Assembly (NCBI RefSeq): GCF_012720115.1
Contig: NZ_VNWN01000002.1
Span: forward strand, 682,001-746,000
Source of the DNA: Sneathiella chinensis
GTDB taxonomy: Bacteria > Pseudomonadota > Alphaproteobacteria > Sneathiellales > Sneathiellaceae
Direction: 5' to 3'
Length of the DNA: 64,000 nt
Positions 55,289 to 64,000 of this stretch are shown piece by piece (position 1 is the stretch's first letter; every line of letters starts with the position of its first letter). Below the pieces are notes generated by a model, which searched no databases, was not told the DNA's origin, and saw only the letters and a program-made list of their open reading frames with translations. A program made the position numbers and the translations under genes.

Positions 55289-56206
55289 TTAGCCTCCCAA
55301 CAGTCCGATCGTGTACAGGTCTTCCGGCCTGAGCACCAGATCAACGGCCAGTTTCAGGCAGACAGCAAGAACCAGTAGGGCCAGCAGGGAGCGGAGTTGC
55401 TCGCCTCGCAGCTTGGCACCGATCCTTGTGCCGAACTGGGCGCCGATTACGGCACTGCTCATCAGCAGCAGGGCCAGCATGACATCCACGGTCTGGGTAG
55501 CGAATGAATGCAGGAAGGTGACGTTCGCGGTGACAAAGATAATCTGGAACAGGGAAGTGCCAATCACCACGGAAGTGGGCATTCCCAACAGATAGATCAT
55601 GGCGGGAACCATGATGAAGCCGCCGCCAACCCCCATGATGGCGGACAGGATGCCTACAAGGACGCCGAGACCGATGGGGAGCAGGGCGCTGATATACAGC
55701 TTGGATTTACGGAACCGCATCTTGAACGGCAGGCCGTGAATCCAGTAATGCTGGTGCAGTTTCTTGCGCCGGACGACACCTTGCTTGCGGCGGATCAGGG
55801 CACCGATGCTTTCGACCAGCATCAGGCCGCCAATCACGCCGAGAAACAGGACGTAGGAAATGGAAATCAGCAGGTCAACCTGCCCCTGTTCCTTGAGGAG
55901 GGTAAAGATCCAGGTGCCAAAGAAGGAACCGATGACGCCGCCCACCAAAAGGACGGTTCCCATTTTCAGGTCCACATTCCCCCGCCGCCAATGGGCAAGG
56001 ACGCCGGAGACGCTGGCTGCGACAAGCTGGTTCGCGCCGGTCGCCACCGCCACCGCTGGCGGGATGCCCGTAAAGATCAGAAGGGGGGTCATGAGGAACC
56101 CGCCGCCAACGCCGAACATGCCGGACAGCAACCCCACGGCACCGCCCATGCCCAGAATCAGGAACAGATTCACTGAAATCTCGGCGATGGGAAGATAGAC
56201 GGGCAT
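55289..56206 (-). CDS. TauE/SafE family sulfite exporter-like permease
   Basis: 305 residues, about eight helices in two inverted halves, each with the Gly motif (SGMFGVGGGFLMTPLLIF near 30 and SAIMGVGGGFIMVPAMIY near 190). TauE/SafE proteins export sulfite, sulfoacetate and thiosulfate-like anions. In the ArsR-TauE-TIGR02186 unit. Confidence 0.88.
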   Translation of the reverse strand: MPVYLPIAEISVNLFLILGMGGAVGLLSGMFGVGGGFLMTPLLIFTGIPPAVAVATGANQLVAASVSGVLAHWRRGNVDLKMGTVLLVGGVIGSFFGTWIFTLLKEQGQVDLLISISYVLFLGVIGGLMLVESIGALIRRKQGVVRRKKLHQHYWIHGLPFKMRFRKSKLYISALLPIGLGVLVGILSAIMGVGGGFIMVPAMIYLLGMPTSVVIGTSLFQIIFVTANVTFLHSFATQTVDVMLALLLMSSAVIGAQFGTRIGAKLRGEQLRSLLALLVLAVCLKLAVDLVLRPEDLYTIGLLGG

Positions 56207-56244
56207 GGAATGGATTTGCCTCTAGGTTAGCGAAAAGTAAAGCA

Positions 56245-56264
56245 AGTATACTCCAGCCTATACT
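56245..56264. promoter_or_regulatory. inverted repeat AGTATA-N8-TATACT between arsR-type gene and tauE
   Basis: Perfect 6-bp arms at 56245-56250 and 56259-56264, 39 bp upstream of tauE. AT-rich repeats of this kind are typical ArsR/SmtB sites, so it may be the operator of the neighbouring regulator. Confidence 0.45.
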
Positions 56265-56323
56265 ATAAACCGGTGGGGAATGTAATATCTCCCTTGAAAA
56301 AATGCTGCTAAATGTCTGAAAAA

Positions 56324-56644
56324 TCAGGAGCGCGATACGGTTACATGTATCGAGCGCAGTAATTGCAGGATACTGTCACTGTAAAGCGAGTAATAGATGG
56401 TCTGTGCCTCGCGCCGCGTGGTGACGATATCGTCCCGGCGCAGGCGGCCCAGATGCTGGGACAGAGCCGACTGACTGATCTGGATGGTGCGTTCCAGTTC
56501 CCCAACCGACATTTCCCGTTCCGACAGGCATGCCAGTATCTGCAACCGTCTTTGGTTGCCCAGTGACTTCAGGATCTTGCTGGCCCGAGGCAGTTCGCTC
56601 TCCATCGCCTTGAAGTCCCTTGCCGTACTCTCCGTTGCTCCCAT
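56324..56644 (-). CDS. ArsR family transcriptional regulator
   Basis: 106 residues, winged HTH with QRRLQILACLSEREMSVGEL and ISQSALSQHLGRLRRDDIV, and a wing TTRREAQTIYYSL. It resembles the sulfide-sensing BigR/SqrR branch, which switches by a Cys-Cys bond, but only one cysteine (C39) is present and the C-terminal one is absent. No metal-binding ELCVCDL motif. GGGGGAGG upstream. Probably controls tauE and the TIGR02186 gene. Confidence 0.87.
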   Translation of the reverse strand: MGATESTARDFKAMESELPRASKILKSLGNQRRLQILACLSEREMSVGELERTIQISQSALSQHLGRLRRDDIVTTRREAQTIYYSLYSDSILQLLRSIHVTVSRS

Positions 56645-57098
56645 TTGTGTGCCTCCCCCGAGTTATACACTATTGGTCAGTTTGCGCCCGCCATTGTTTG
56701 TTCCCTCTCAAGGAAATCAGCGATGTGCAAAGGTCTGCGGAAAACCGCCGTCCATGATTTCGAAAAATCCCCTGTACGATCCCGGGATGCCCTTCTGAAG
56801 CAAGACGCATCGGGTTCGGACCGTGGGACGGATGTGGGCAAGACTTGTGGTGGCGTGGCCCGGTTTCTGGTTGTTACAAAAAGAACATGGCCCGCATCCG
56901 CTGTTTGATTTTCAGCGGTATGGAGCCACCCTTTGCCAGATCCTGGTTGTTCTTCTGGCCTGTAAGTCCAAAAATCCCTGCAATTGATCATTGTGGGGTC
57001 CACATACACCGTCTCGCCAGCATGCCTTTGCTCGCCGACGCCCAAATACTAGCAAAAGTTTTGTGTCAATGCACGTCTTTGTGATCCCTCACACAAAA

Positions 57099-57142
57099 AA
57101 ACTTGACGTTTACGTAAAGGAAACTTGACGTTTACGTAAAGG
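57099..57142. repeat. perfect 22-bp tandem repeat carrying the MerR-type operator
   Basis: The unit AAACTTGACGTTTACGTAAA plus GG occurs twice back to back (57099-57120, 57121-57142) with no mismatch. Each copy holds the near-palindrome TTGACGTTTACGTAA, of the kind bound by LiuR-like MerR regulators of acyl-CoA catabolism (from memory of that motif, TTTACGT/ACGTAAA halves). Confidence 0.85.
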
Positions 57143-57153
57143 GAAACTAATCT
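57125..57153 (+). promoter_or_regulatory. promoter of the merR-thiolase operon
   Basis: TTGACG (57125-57130) inside the second repeat copy, exactly 17 bp, then TAATCT (57148-57153). The operator covers the -35 and half of the spacer, so binding should repress. Confidence 0.6.
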
Positions 57154-57206
57154 TCAGGGGTATCGCATTGCTGCGGGCAGGGTAAATTTTTGGGAATCGG
57201 TCGCAC

Positions 57207-57620
57207 ATGGAAGACGTATTTTATTCTATCACGGATTTGGCGGAAGAGTTCGGGGTTACCTCCAGAACCATCCGTTTCTATGAGGATAAGGGGCTTGTGA
57301 CGCCGCGGCGGGACGGGTTGACCCGGATTTATTCCAGAAGTGATCGGGCCCGGCTCAAGCTGATTTTGCGGGGGCGGCGCCTTGGGTTCAGTCTTCAGGA
57401 TATCAAGAAGATGATCGATCTTTACGACCCTGAAAATGACTCCATGGAGCAGCTCAAATACACGAAGCAGAAATGCGAGGAGCAACTGGAAAAGCTGAAA
57501 GTCCAGCGCGAGGATATCAACGAGGCGATTGCCGAGTTGGAGGAAGGCCTCTCGGATATGCAGGAATATATGGCGCGGGGCGGTGCCGAAGGCGGTGCTT
57601 TCGTCAAGAAGCTGGCCTGA
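57207..57620 (+). CDS. MerR family regulator of acyl-CoA catabolism (LiuR-like)
   Basis: 137 residues: HTH FYSITDLAEEFGVTSRTIRF-type N-terminus (residues 4-23), EDKGLVTPRRDG wing, GFSLQDIKKMIDLYD, and a long C-terminal dimer helix (about 78-118). No metal-binding cysteines, so of the LiuR-type branch that responds to acyl-CoA rather than metals. It heads the operon with thiolase, dehydrogenase/hydratase and acyl-CoA dehydrogenase, and probably represses it through the repeat just upstream. Confidence 0.87.
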   Translation: MEDVFYSITDLAEEFGVTSRTIRFYEDKGLVTPRRDGLTRIYSRSDRARLKLILRGRRLGFSLQDIKKMIDLYDPENDSMEQLKYTKQKCEEQLEKLKVQREDINEAIAELEEGLSDMQEYMARGGAEGGAFVKKLA

Positions 57621-57756
57621 CGGAGCAATATCCGTCTTTTTCGTGTCATTTTTAAAGGTTCACATGGAGGCTCGGGAGCGGGCCTCCCAACTCTGAAATT
57701 CTTACGGTTCCCGGCGAGGAGCAGGGATCAAGGAAAGTTTGAAAGGAAACTGGATC

Positions 57757-58893
57757 ATGAAGAATGTGGTCATTGCAGGGTATGCGCGTTCACCCTTCAC
57801 GCTTGCGAATAAGGGCGAGATGACAAAGGTCCGTCCGGATGAAATGGCCGGACAGGTCGTCAAGGGCCTCATCGAGCTTACAGGGGTCAATGTTGAGGAT
57901 ATCGAGGATATCATCATGGGCTGCGCCTTCCCGGAAGCCGAGCAGGGCTTCAACGTGGCGCGGATCATCAGTTTCCTGGCCGGTGTGCCGAAAACAGCCG
58001 CCGCAACAACCGTGAACCGTTTCTGTGGCTCGTCCATGCAGGCCATCCATATGGCCGCCGGTGCGATCCAGATGGGCGCGGGCGAGGTATTTGTCTGCGG
58101 TGGTATCGAAAGCATGACACGGGTGCCCATGGGTGGCTTTAACCCGGCCCCGCATCCCGGTTTGTACAAGTCCTATCCAGAGGCCTACGTCTCCATGGGG
58201 GTGACGGCTGAAAATCTGGCGAAGCAGTATAATATCTCTCGCGAGGAGCAGGAGGAAATGGCCGTGGAAAGCCATGCCCGTGCCGCTGCCGCCCGCGAAG
58301 CTGGCAAGTTCGTCGATGAAATCATTGCCATTCAGGATGGCAACAAGCGGATTGAGCTGGATGGTTGCATCCGTCCCGGCACCAGCATGGAAGGGTTGGC
58401 CGGTCTGAAGCCGGCGTTTGATGCCAGCGGAACGGTCACGGCGGCCACATCCTCGCCGCTGACAGACGGGGCGTCTGCCACCCTGATTTGCTCCGAGGAA
58501 TATGCCGATGCCAACGGACTGACCAAGATGGCGCGGATCAAGTCCATTGCGGTTGCCGGCTGCGGCCCGGAAGTCATGGGCATTGGCCCGGTCCCGGCGA
58601 CAGAAAAAGCATTGAAGCGGGCTGGTCTGACCTTGGCTGATATCGATATTATCGAACTGAACGAGGCCTTCGCCGCCCAGTCGATTGCCGTGCTGAAGGA
58701 AAGCGGCATGAAATATGACAACACCAATATCGATGGCGGCGCCATTGCCATGGGGCATCCCATGGGGGCAACCGGCGCCCGGATCACCGGTAAGGTGGCC
58801 AGCCTGCTGCAGCGGGAAGGCAAGTCGCTTGGCCTCGCGACCCAGTGTATCGGTGGTGGTCAGGGGATTGCGACAATTCTGGAGGCCTGCTGA
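57757..58893 (+). CDS. acetyl-CoA C-acyltransferase (thiolase)
   Basis: 378 residues. Nucleophile C90 in VNRFCGSSMQAI, IALNEAFAAQ-like IELNEAFAAQS, GGAIAMGHPMGATGARI with the catalytic His, and TQCIGGGQGIATI with the second Cys. Cleaves 3-ketoacyl-CoA in beta-oxidation (FadA role) with the next gene. ATG 57757 is chosen over a TTG at 57739. The stop comes 2 bp before the next ATG. Confidence 0.93.
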   Translation: MKNVVIAGYARSPFTLANKGEMTKVRPDEMAGQVVKGLIELTGVNVEDIEDIIMGCAFPEAEQGFNVARIISFLAGVPKTAAATTVNRFCGSSMQAIHMAAGAIQMGAGEVFVCGGIESMTRVPMGGFNPAPHPGLYKSYPEAYVSMGVTAENLAKQYNISREEQEEMAVESHARAAAAREAGKFVDEIIAIQDGNKRIELDGCIRPGTSMEGLAGLKPAFDASGTVTAATSSPLTDGASATLICSEEYADANGLTKMARIKSIAVAGCGPEVMGIGPVPATEKALKRAGLTLADIDIIELNEAFAAQSIAVLKESGMKYDNTNIDGGAIAMGHPMGATGARITGKVASLLQREGKSLGLATQCIGGGQGIATILEAC

Positions 58894-58895
58894 TC

Positions 58896-61229
58896 ATGGC
58901 CATTGAAAAAGTCGCCGTGATTGGTGCCGGTGTCATGGGTGCTGCGATTGCCGCCCATGTCGCCAATGCGGGCCATCCCGTGGTTCTGCTGGATATTGTC
59001 CCGGACGGGGCCGATAACCGGAACATGCTGGCGGAAGGGGCGTTGAATGCCCTGCTGAAAACCAAGCCCGCCCCGTTTATGCACAAAAAGAATGCCCGTC
59101 TGGTCACGACGGGCAACCTTGAGGACAATCTGGATCTGGTGGCGGACTGCGACTGGATCGTTGAAGCCATTATCGAGCGGCCGGACCTGAAGCAGGATCT
59201 GTATCGCAATTTGGAATCCGTTCGCAAGGAAGGCTCGATCGTTACCTCCAACACCTCAACCATTCCGCTGAATGTCCTGATGGAAGGCATGCCGGAGCGG
59301 TTGCAGAAGGATTTTGCGATCACCCACTTTTTCAATCCGCCGCGCTATATGCGCCTGTTCGAACTGGTGAAAGGGGCCGAAACCCGCCCGGACGCCATTG
59401 AGGACCTGCGGCAGTTTGCGGATGTCAAGCTGGGGAAAGAGGTTGTCGATTGTTACGACACGCCGGGCTTTATCGGCAACCGCATCGGGATTTACTGGTC
59501 CTTCGTGGCGATCAAGTCGGCCTTTGATCTGGGGCTGAGTGTGGAAGAAGCAGACGCGGTCTGCGGCAAGCCCATGGGCATTCCCAGTACCGGTATTTTC
59601 GGTCTTGGCGACCTGACAGGGATCGATCTGGGCCCGAAGGTCAACGAATCCATGCTGAAAGAGCTGCCGGACAGCGACCCGTTCTGTCAGGAATATGATC
59701 CGGATCATCCCATGGTATCGACCATCGCCACCATGATTGACGAAGGGTATACCGGCCGGAAGGGCAAGGGCGGCTTTTACCGGATCAACAAGGATGGCGG
59801 GCGCAAGGTCAAGGAAGCCCGCAACCTGAAAACCGGTGACTATGCCAAGGCGGCCAAGCCTGACCTTGGTTCCGTCAAGGCAGGGCGCAAGGGGCTTCGG
59901 GCGCTTGTGGAATATGATGACGCCGGTGGGCGCTATGCGTGGGCAATCCTGTCCCGCGTTCTCAGCTATGCCGCGTCTCTGGTCGGTGAAATCTCTGATG
60001 ATATCATTGCCATCGATAACGCCATGAAGACGGGCTACGCGTGGAAATATGGCCCGTTTGAGCAGCTTGACCAGTTGGGTGTCCAGTATTTTGTGGATCG
60101 TCTGACCGCAGAGGGCCTGCCGGTTCCTGCCTTCCTTGAAAAAGTGGGCGATCGTCCCCTCTACAAGGAAGAAGGCCGCGATGCCTTGTATATGACGGTT
60201 GAAGGTGAGTATGCCAAGGTTCCTGTTGCAGACGGGGCGTGGGCGCTTGCCGATATCAAGCGCGGGAGTGAGCCGGTCCTGTCCAACAAGGGTGCCAGCA
60301 TCTGGGACCTTGGGGATGGGGTTGCCTGTCTTGAAATCCATACCAAGATGAACAGCATCGATCAAGACGTTGTTGCCATGCTGCGCGAGGCTGGCAAGAT
60401 CGACAAGAAAGGGTTCAAGGCCCTTGTGATCGGCAGTGATGCGGACAACTTCTCTGTTGGTGCCAATGTGGGGCTCGCCCTGTTCGCGGCCAATGCGGCC
60501 ATGTGGCCGGTGATTGAAAATTCAATCACGGAAGGCCAGAACGCCCTGATGAAGTTGAAGTATGCCCCGTTCCCGGTGGTTGCGGCCCCGGCGGGCATGG
60601 CCCTTGGCGGCGGCTGTGAAATTGTTCTGGCTGCCGATGCCGTGCAGGCCCATTCTGAAAGCTATATGGGACTTGTCGAGGTGGGCGTTGGCGTTATTCC
60701 GGGCTTTGGTGGCTGTAAGGAACTGGTGTTCCGGGCCATGACCAACAAGAAACGTCCGGGCGGCGCCATGCCGGCACTGGCCACTGTGTTCGAGAATATC
60801 TCGACCGCCAAGGTGGCGACCAGCGCGGCAGAGGCACGGGATATGCTGATCCTGCGGGATGGGGATGACGTGACCATGAACCGGAAACGGGTTCTGGCCG
60901 ATGCCAAGGCCAAGGCGCTGGCCCTTGCCGAGAATTACGAGGTGCCCGAGCAGGTGGAAATTTATCTGCCCGGCCCCACCGCAGCAGCCGCCTTCGATAT
61001 GGCCGTATCGGGCTTTGTCACCATGGGCAAGGCAACCGCCTATGACGCGGTGGTCAGTGTCGAGGTCGGGCGGGTTCTGTCCGGCGGGGATACGGATATC
61101 ACCGAGCCGATCACGGAAAAGAAAATGCTGCAGCTTGAGCAGGAAGGGTTCATGACCCTTATCCATAACCCGAAGACGCTGGACCGGATCGAGCATATGC
61201 TGACAACCGGCAAGCCGCTGCGTAATTAA
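58896..61229 (+). CDS. 3-hydroxyacyl-CoA dehydrogenase / enoyl-CoA hydratase fusion (FadN type order)
   Basis: 777 residues. NAD site [20 protein letters not shown] (6-25), dehydrogenase catalytic region [17 protein letters not shown], second dehydrogenase domain to about 400, then a crotonase-like domain (about 475-700) with [18 protein letters not shown] and [17 protein letters not shown]. The order dehydrogenase-hydratase is that of Bacillus FadN and many alphaproteobacteria, the reverse of E. coli FadB. It carries out two steps of beta-oxidation. GGAGG precedes the ATG inside the thiolase end. Confidence 0.92.
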   Translation: MAIEKVAVIGAGVMGAAIAAHVANAGHPVVLLDIVPDGADNRNMLAEGALNALLKTKPAPFMHKKNARLVTTGNLEDNLDLVADCDWIVEAIIERPDLKQDLYRNLESVRKEGSIVTSNTSTIPLNVLMEGMPERLQKDFAITHFFNPPRYMRLFELVKGAETRPDAIEDLRQFADVKLGKEVVDCYDTPGFIGNRIGIYWSFVAIKSAFDLGLSVEEADAVCGKPMGIPSTGIFGLGDLTGIDLGPKVNESMLKELPDSDPFCQEYDPDHPMVSTIATMIDEGYTGRKGKGGFYRINKDGGRKVKEARNLKTGDYAKAAKPDLGSVKAGRKGLRALVEYDDAGGRYAWAILSRVLSYAASLVGEISDDIIAIDNAMKTGYAWKYGPFEQLDQLGVQYFVDRLTAEGLPVPAFLEKVGDRPLYKEEGRDALYMTVEGEYAKVPVADGAWALADIKRGSEPVLSNKGASIWDLGDGVACLEIHTKMNSIDQDVVAMLREAGKIDKKGFKALVIGSDADNFSVGANVGLALFAANAAMWPVIENSITEGQNALMKLKYAPFPVVAAPAGMALGGGCEIVLAADAVQAHSESYMGLVEVGVGVIPGFGGCKELVFRAMTNKKRPGGAMPALATVFENISTAKVATSAAEARDMLILRDGDDVTMNRKRVLADAKAKALALAENYEVPEQVEIYLPGPTAAAAFDMAVSGFVTMGKATAYDAVVSVEVGRVLSGGDTDITEPITEKKMLQLEQEGFMTLIHNPKTLDRIEHMLTTGKPLRN

Positions 61230-61242
61230 GGGAGTTCAAAAA

Positions 61243-63033
61243 ATGCCAATTTATAACGCCCCTGTAAAAGACATCAAATTTGTCCTGAACGACCTGCTGG
61301 GTCTGGACAAGATGACGAACCTGCCGGGTTTCGAGGACGCCACGCCGGACATGGTGGACGCCATTCTTGAGGAAGGCGCCAAGATGATGGAAGGGGTTAT
61401 CCAGCCCCTCAATCAGGTGGGCGACCGGGAAGGCTGCACATGGAAGGACGGGGAGGTTACAACCCCGACCGGTTTCAAGGAAGCCTATGACCAGTATCGC
61501 GAAGGCGGCTGGATGGGTATTGATGCCGATCCGCAATATGGCGGACAGGGTTTGCCGCATGTGGTGGGGATCGCCCTCGCCGAGATGATGAGTTCTGCCA
61601 ACATGGCCTTTGGCATGTATCCGGGCCTGACCCATGGTGCCTGTGCCGCGATTTCCAAGCATGGAACAGACGAGCAGAAACAGACCTGGCTGCCGAACAT
61701 GATCAGCGGTGAATGGACCGGGACCATGAACCTGACCGAGCCCCATTGCGGGACGGACCTCGGCCTGATGCGGACAAAAGCGGTCCCGCAGGAAGACGGC
61801 TCCTACAAGGTGACCGGGACCAAGATCTTCATTTCCGCCGGTGAGCATGACATGGTCGATAATATCGTCCATTTGGTGCTGGCGAAAATTCCGGGTGGCC
61901 CGGACGGCATCAAGGGGGTTTCCCTGTTCATCGTGCCGAAATTCATTCTGGACGAGAACGGCAATCCGGGAGCCCGCAACGGGGTTTCCTGTGGCTCGAT
62001 CGAGCACAAGATGGGTATTCACGGCAACTCCACCTGTGTGATGAACTATGAGGAGGCCACGGGCTATCTTCTTGGTGAGGCGCATAAGGGAATGCGGGCC
62101 ATGTTCACCATGATGAATGCCGCCCGTCTTGGTGTGGGTATTCAGGGTCTCAGTCAGGCGGAAGTTGCCTATCAGAATGCGGTGGCCTATTCCAAGGACC
62201 GGTTGCAGGGACGTTCCATTTCCGGCGTCAAGGAGCCGGAGAAGGCTGCGGACCCGATTATCGTGCATCCGGACATCCGGCGGAACCTGCTGATGTGCCG
62301 GGCCTTTACCGAAGGCGCGCGCGCCCTTGGCCTCTGGGCCGGATTGCAGGTCGATCTGGTGGATAAGCACCCCGATGCAGACGCCCGGAAAGCGGCGGAT
62401 GAGGCCCTTGGCCTGCTGACGCCTGTGATCAAGGCCTATTTCACGGATATGGGGTTCGAGCTGTCTGCCACGGCCATGCAATGTTACGGCGGCCACGGTT
62501 ATATCAGCGAGTGGGGCATGGAGCAGTTCGTGCGCGATGCCCGGATCACCCAGATTTATGAAGGTGCCAACGGTATTCAGGCGCTGGACCTTGTCGGGCG
62601 GAAACTGCCTGCCAATATGGGGCGGGCGCTGCGCCAGTTCTTCCATCCCGTTGATGCGTTCCTGCAGGCCAACATGACCAACCCGCAGTTGAAGGATTTC
62701 ATCCTGCCGCTGGCCAAGTCTTTTGCCAAGTTGCAGCAGGCAACCGTCCTGATCGGGGAAAAGGGCATGAAAAACCCGGACGAGGCAGGAGCCGCGTCAA
62801 CGGAATATTTGCGTATGTTCGGTCTGGTGGCGCTGGGGTATTTCTGGGCGCAGATGGCGAAGATCGCTGCGGAAAAACTGGAAGCGGGAACGGATGATCC
62901 CGAGTTTTTCAAGACCAAGCTGGTCACAGCCCGGTTCTTCTTTGAACGGATGCTGCCGGATGTTTCCTCGCTGCTGGTGAAAATGAGCGCCGGGGCAAAA
63001 ACAATGATGGAGCTGGATGCGGACGCATTCTAG
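61243..63033 (+). CDS. acyl-CoA dehydrogenase, long form (FadE-like)
   Basis: 596 residues, the large type with an extra C-terminal domain (DUF-type, about 470-590). [20 protein letters not shown] is FAD/substrate motif 1, [20 protein letters not shown] motif 2, and the catalytic Glu sits in [19 protein letters not shown]. First oxidation of beta-oxidation, electrons to ETF. Only 13 bp after the fusion gene; last gene of the operon, ended by a strong terminator. Confidence 0.93.
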   Translation: MPIYNAPVKDIKFVLNDLLGLDKMTNLPGFEDATPDMVDAILEEGAKMMEGVIQPLNQVGDREGCTWKDGEVTTPTGFKEAYDQYREGGWMGIDADPQYGGQGLPHVVGIALAEMMSSANMAFGMYPGLTHGACAAISKHGTDEQKQTWLPNMISGEWTGTMNLTEPHCGTDLGLMRTKAVPQEDGSYKVTGTKIFISAGEHDMVDNIVHLVLAKIPGGPDGIKGVSLFIVPKFILDENGNPGARNGVSCGSIEHKMGIHGNSTCVMNYEEATGYLLGEAHKGMRAMFTMMNAARLGVGIQGLSQAEVAYQNAVAYSKDRLQGRSISGVKEPEKAADPIIVHPDIRRNLLMCRAFTEGARALGLWAGLQVDLVDKHPDADARKAADEALGLLTPVIKAYFTDMGFELSATAMQCYGGHGYISEWGMEQFVRDARITQIYEGANGIQALDLVGRKLPANMGRALRQFFHPVDAFLQANMTNPQLKDFILPLAKSFAKLQQATVLIGEKGMKNPDEAGAASTEYLRMFGLVALGYFWAQMAKIAAEKLEAGTDDPEFFKTKLVTARFFFERMLPDVSSLLVKMSAGAKTMMELDADAF

Positions 63034-63038
63034 TTAAA

Positions 63039-63107
63039 CGCGTATTGAGCTGGCGGCGATATTAGTAAAGACTGGTATCGTCGCAGCGCTCATAACGCGA
63101 GTTTTTT
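63039..63107 (+). terminator. Rho-independent terminator of the beta-oxidation operon
   Basis: A long imperfect stem: CGCGTATTGAGC (63039-63050) with GCGCTCATAACGCG (63086-63099), extended inward by GGCGATA/TATCGTC, then TTTTTT (63102-63107). Confidence 0.85.
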
Positions 63108-63118
63108 GTGTCCAGAAA

Positions 63119-63149
63119 TTGACAAATTGTCATTTTCTTAAAATATCAT
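63119..63149 (+). promoter_or_regulatory. promoter with 13-bp palindrome before the last acyl-CoA dehydrogenase
   Basis: A consensus TTGACA (63119-63124) overlaps TGACAA-A-TTGTCA (63120-63132), a perfect palindrome. Candidate -10 elements are AATATC at 17 bp or TATCAT at 19 bp. A regulator bound to the palindrome would cover the -35. Confidence 0.45.
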
Positions 63150-63180
63150 AATAATTACAATACTTTGAGAGGGAATAGGG

Positions 63181-64000
63181 ATGATACCGCGCACCATATT
63201 CAGTGAAGAGCACAATATTTTCCGCGAATCCGTCCGGCGGTTTTACGAGGAACATATCACCCCGTATCACGCGCAATGGGAAAAGGACGGGCAGATCAGC
63301 CGGGAAGCCTGGCGGGAAGCAGGGCGTCAGGGATTGCTGTGTATGCCGATCCCGGAAGAATATGGCGGTCTTGGTGCGGATAAACTCTACAGTATCATCA
63401 TGATGGAAGAACAGGCCCGTGCCGGTGCATCCGGCCCCGGCTTTGGCCTGCATTCCGAAATTGTCGCCCCCTATATCCTGCATTACGGCACGGAAGAGCA
63501 AAAGAAAAAGTATCTGCCGAAACTGGCGACAGGGGAAATGATTGGCGCCATCGCCATGACCGAACCCGGCGCCGGTTCTGACCTGCAGGGGATCAAGACC
63601 CGGGCCATTCGCGACGGGGACGAGTATGTGATCAACGGTTCAAAGACCTTCATCACCAACGGTTTCATGTCCGATCTGGTCATTGTGGTCACCAAAACCG
63701 ACCCGGAAGCCGGCGCCAAGGGAACAAGCCTGTTCCTTGTCGAGGCGGGCACCAAGGGATTTGCCAAGGGGAAGAATCTGGAAAAACTGGGCCTGAAGGC
63801 ACAGGATACGGCAGAGCTGTTCTTTGATGATGTCCGGGTCCCGGCCAGCAGCATGCTGGGCGGAGAGGGACAGGGCTTTTTCTGCCTGATGAAGGAACTG
63901 GCGTGGGAGCGCCTGCAAATTGCCATCGGGGCAACGGCCACTATGGAAGCCATTCTGGACGAAACCATTGAATACACCAAGGAGCGTAAGGCCTTTGGGC
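63181..64000 (+). CDS. acyl-CoA dehydrogenase, N-terminal part
   Basis: First 273 codons of a normal-length (about 380) acyl-CoA dehydrogenase, cut by the window end. FSEEHNIFRESVRRFYEEHI, IPEEYGGLGAD, motif 1 GAIAMTEPGAGSDLQGIKT, and GSKTFITNGFMSDLVIVVTK are intact. It resembles the long-chain/LCAD-like group. Separate from the preceding operon by a terminator and its own promoter. GAGGG before the ATG. Confidence 0.93.
   Translation, partial: MIPRTIFSEEHNIFRESVRRFYEEHITPYHAQWEKDGQISREAWREAGRQGLLCMPIPEEYGGLGADKLYSIIMMEEQARAGASGPGFGLHSEIVAPYILHYGTEEQKKKYLPKLATGEMIGAIAMTEPGAGSDLQGIKTRAIRDGDEYVINGSKTFITNGFMSDLVIVVTKTDPEAGAKGTSLFLVEAGTKGFAKGKNLEKLGLKAQDTAELFFDDVRVPASSMLGGEGQGFFCLMKELAWERLQIAIGATATMEAILDETIEYTKERKAFG

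Larger units (their letters stand above)
56645..57206. other. intergenic stretch between arsR-type and merR-type genes
   Basis: 562 bp between divergent regulator genes. Two frames (56645-56908 plus, 56677-57045 minus) are open but have unnatural composition and no ribosome sites worth noting. The right end holds the duplicated operator and promoter of the beta-oxidation operon; nothing else is recognised. Confidence 0.5.

Noticed and set aside
56645-57045. Open frames on both strands in the gap between the two regulator genes
   Set aside because: Mutually overlapping, irregular composition, no ribosome site; likely non-coding.

Overview
The window comes from an alphaproteobacterium of moderate to high G+C. 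The class call rests on gene content: a membrane-anchored cytochrome c of the CycM type next to kdsB and pheA, a VUT/YhhQ queuosine-precursor transporter, a DUF2336 protein, the rpmH-rnpA-yidD-yidC-engB-argB order, and a FadB-type protein with its domains in the order dehydrogenase then hydratase. A member of Rhodospirillales or Sneathiellales would fit, but I cannot fix the order from sequence alone.

1-12.7 kb is mostly core genome: the start of a YejA-like substrate-binding protein (cut by the window), hisN-type phosphatase, cycM, kdsB, pheA, VUT transporter, a candidate small RNA, nudC, the SRP RNA, dnaX-ybaB-recR, rmuC, and def-fmt-truA. 12.7-19.7 kb is an arginine succinyltransferase (AST) catabolic operon, astC-hydrolase-astA-astD-astB, transcribed leftward. 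It faces a divergent Lrp/AsnC regulator across a spacer that holds two perfect inverted repeats. The usual astE is missing, and an M20 metallohydrolase takes its place in the operon. 19.7-30 kb holds lysine and arginine biosynthesis genes (dapE, dapD, argB), a Yip1-like membrane protein, a DMT permease, a HAD phosphatase, DUF2336, and the rpmH-to-argB operon behind a near-consensus promoter.

30-36 kb holds a TVP38 membrane protein paired with a flavin disulfide reductase, an orphan histidine kinase, a small lipoprotein, a trans-aconitate methyltransferase and a SAM hydrolase. 36-45 kb looks like a peptide and organic-acid scavenging region: periplasmic gamma-glutamyltransferase, DmpA-type P1 aminopeptidase, a peptide-type binding protein without permeases, and a GntR/HutC regulator divergent from a dctPQM TRAP transporter. 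45-49 kb has a small monooxygenase, a coiled-coil lipoprotein with an OmpA-like end, tRNA-Arg(ACG), a SulP permease that lacks its STAS domain, and a DMT permease.

49.5-54.4 kb is a catabolic cassette with both a family III CoA-transferase and a family I two-subunit CoA-transferase, an MFS carrier and an NTF2-like protein. 54.5-56.6 kb is an ArsR-regulated TauE/SafE plus TIGR02186 unit, probably for sulfur-compound export. 57-64 kb is a beta-oxidation operon (MerR regulator, thiolase, dehydrogenase/hydratase fusion, acyl-CoA dehydrogenase). It is preceded by a perfect 22-bp tandem duplication that carries the probable operator, and is followed by a second, separately promoted acyl-CoA dehydrogenase that runs off the window. 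No CRISPR array, insertion sequence, integrase or prophage gene was seen.
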